From: Tetranychus cinnabarinus
Lineage: Eukaryota > Arthropoda > Arachnida > Trombidiformes > Tetranychidae
Assembly: GCA_022266195.1 (NCBI GenBank)
Contig: WHVY01000001.1
Location: 14,632,001 to 14,696,000 of the forward strand
Direction: 5' to 3'
Length of the DNA stretch: 64,000 nt
Shown: positions 63,262 to 64,000 of the stretch, piece after piece
How the letters are laid out: every line of letters begins with the position of its first letter
Numbering within the stretch: the stretch's first letter is position 1
Made by a program: the position numbers and the translations under genes
Notes under the pieces: model-generated
What the model was told of the DNA's origin: nothing
Database searches by the model: none
The model's input: only the letters and a program-made list of their open reading frames with translations

Positions 63262-63722
63262 ACTGAAATGATATCCATCTCTTTGGCTTTGGTGTGATTC
63301 TTGCAACCTTACAGTTTTTCGTTATCAAAAAATTGTATCTTTTTCATCGCATTTGAAAAAAATTTTTCTTTATAACAGAGCAAAAATTACAATTTTGTAT
63401 AATTAATTCAGTAACGAACAATGTTACTAAGTATTTCCATTTTTCTCACTTAACTCCTTCTCTCACTATACATGATCATTTTTCAACACCAGCATAAGAA
63501 ATATTGCTAATTCCATAAATTGATAATCAATCTTTATTTGTCTCTGTTAAAATACCCACTGTCACATTAGAAACTAATAAAATAAATTGTTAATCTTTTT
63601 TGACAACATAATTTAAGTCCAAATAACTAATAAGTGTTTTTACTTGGAACTGCTCTCACATGAATGATACTGGAATGGTTAGTCATCATCAACCTTTGCA
63701 TTATAAAGTGGACGATAGATCA
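63262..63722. other. Convergent 3' UTR interval
   Basis: Plus-strand AATAAA motifs at 63576-63581 and 63581-63586 could end the UBA2 mRNA. TTTATT at 63533-63538 is an AATAAA for the minus-strand gene. If both are used, the two transcripts overlap by at least 40 bp. Confidence 0.5.
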
Positions 63723-64000
63723 CTAGGACTCTGCAATGACATCATTTACCGTCCCTACAGGCTTATGAATATTATGAACTGGAGTCCTTGGAATGTTAGC
63801 TACCAGTTTACTACTCATACCAATCCAAACCATGAACATAACACATACAAATCCTGCTTTGATTAGCTCATCACCAATATCTTTGAAATCGGAAACTCCT
63901 GAATTCATTTGCTTATTCAAAGAAGTGATGATAACGGCAAAATATGCTAAAGTAAAGATGAGAATAAAAATTCGAACAATACAAATGTTCCTAAGCAATG
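63723..64000 (-). CDS. Unidentified membrane protein, 3' exon (partial)
   Basis: An open minus-strand frame enters from the right window edge and ends at TAG 63723-63725. About 91 residues are visible, with two hydrophobic spans (around IFILIFTLAYFAVIITSL and AGFVCVMFMVWIGM) separated by a short polar loop (NKQMNSGVSDFKDIGDELI), then a hydrophilic tail ending NDVIAES. The balanced composition and the poly(A) signal placed downstream on the minus strand suggest a real last exon. I do not recognise the family. No internal ATG fits as a start, so the beginning lies beyond position 64000. Confidence 0.55.
   Translation of the reverse strand, partial: LLRNICIVRIFILIFTLAYFAVIITSLNKQMNSGVSDFKDIGDELIKAGFVCVMFMVWIGMSSKLVANIPRTPVHNIHKPVGTVNDVIAES

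Overview
The window is animal nuclear DNA. Genes are split by GT-AG introns (shortest about 70 bp), the sequence is strongly AT-rich, and the recognisable proteins are metazoan: an SLC22 transporter, a DCXR-type reductase, a giant CDH23/Cad87A-type cadherin and the SUMO E1 subunit UBA2. The compact introns, AT content and miniature transposons would fit an arthropod, perhaps a spider-mite-like chelicerate. That placement is an inference and the sequence does not prove it.

Layout. 1-2 kb: the 3' end of an SLC22 organic-ion transporter (+) converges on a complete four-exon dicarbonyl/L-xylulose reductase gene (-). 2-21.9 kb: about 20 kb almost without genes and full of GAT/ATC triplet tracts; the only coding-like relic is a frameshifted membrane-protein fragment at 9.1-9.45 kb (-). 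21.9-44.1 kb: one 15-exon cadherin gene (+), about 2,100 residues, with 14 EC repeats, a juxtamembrane domain, one membrane span and a tail ending in TTEL. Its last intron carries a hAT-like miniature element. 44.1-49.4 kb: an accessory patch with two Tc1/mariner-type MITEs (one supplies the stop codon of an LRR-like ORF), a tRNA-Ser-derived element, an orphan three-exon gene with a ubiquitin-like N-terminus, a MARVEL gene lacking its first span, a METTL26-like pseudogene with two stops and a frameshift, and a MITE with 82-bp perfect terminal inverted repeats.

49.65-60.17 kb is the most unusual part: two interlocking palindromes centred near 53,170 and 58,020. The first has inner arms of about 2.2 kb that are near-identical. 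The second encloses a broken SLC22 pseudogene on the minus strand that is very similar to the transporter at the window start. One SLC22 exon recurs five times in the palindromes in alternating orientation. Each inner arm of palindrome 1 also carries an identical TATA box and a 44-codon ORF, so transcription would converge on the centre. A long-hairpin (siRNA-producing) locus is a testable possibility.

60.2-64 kb: UBA2 (SUMO-activating enzyme subunit 2, two exons, intact) converges on the 3' end of an unidentified two-span membrane protein gene that runs off the window. Most genes here are functionally unrelated; the recurring link is the SLC22 transporter and its duplicated, decayed copies.
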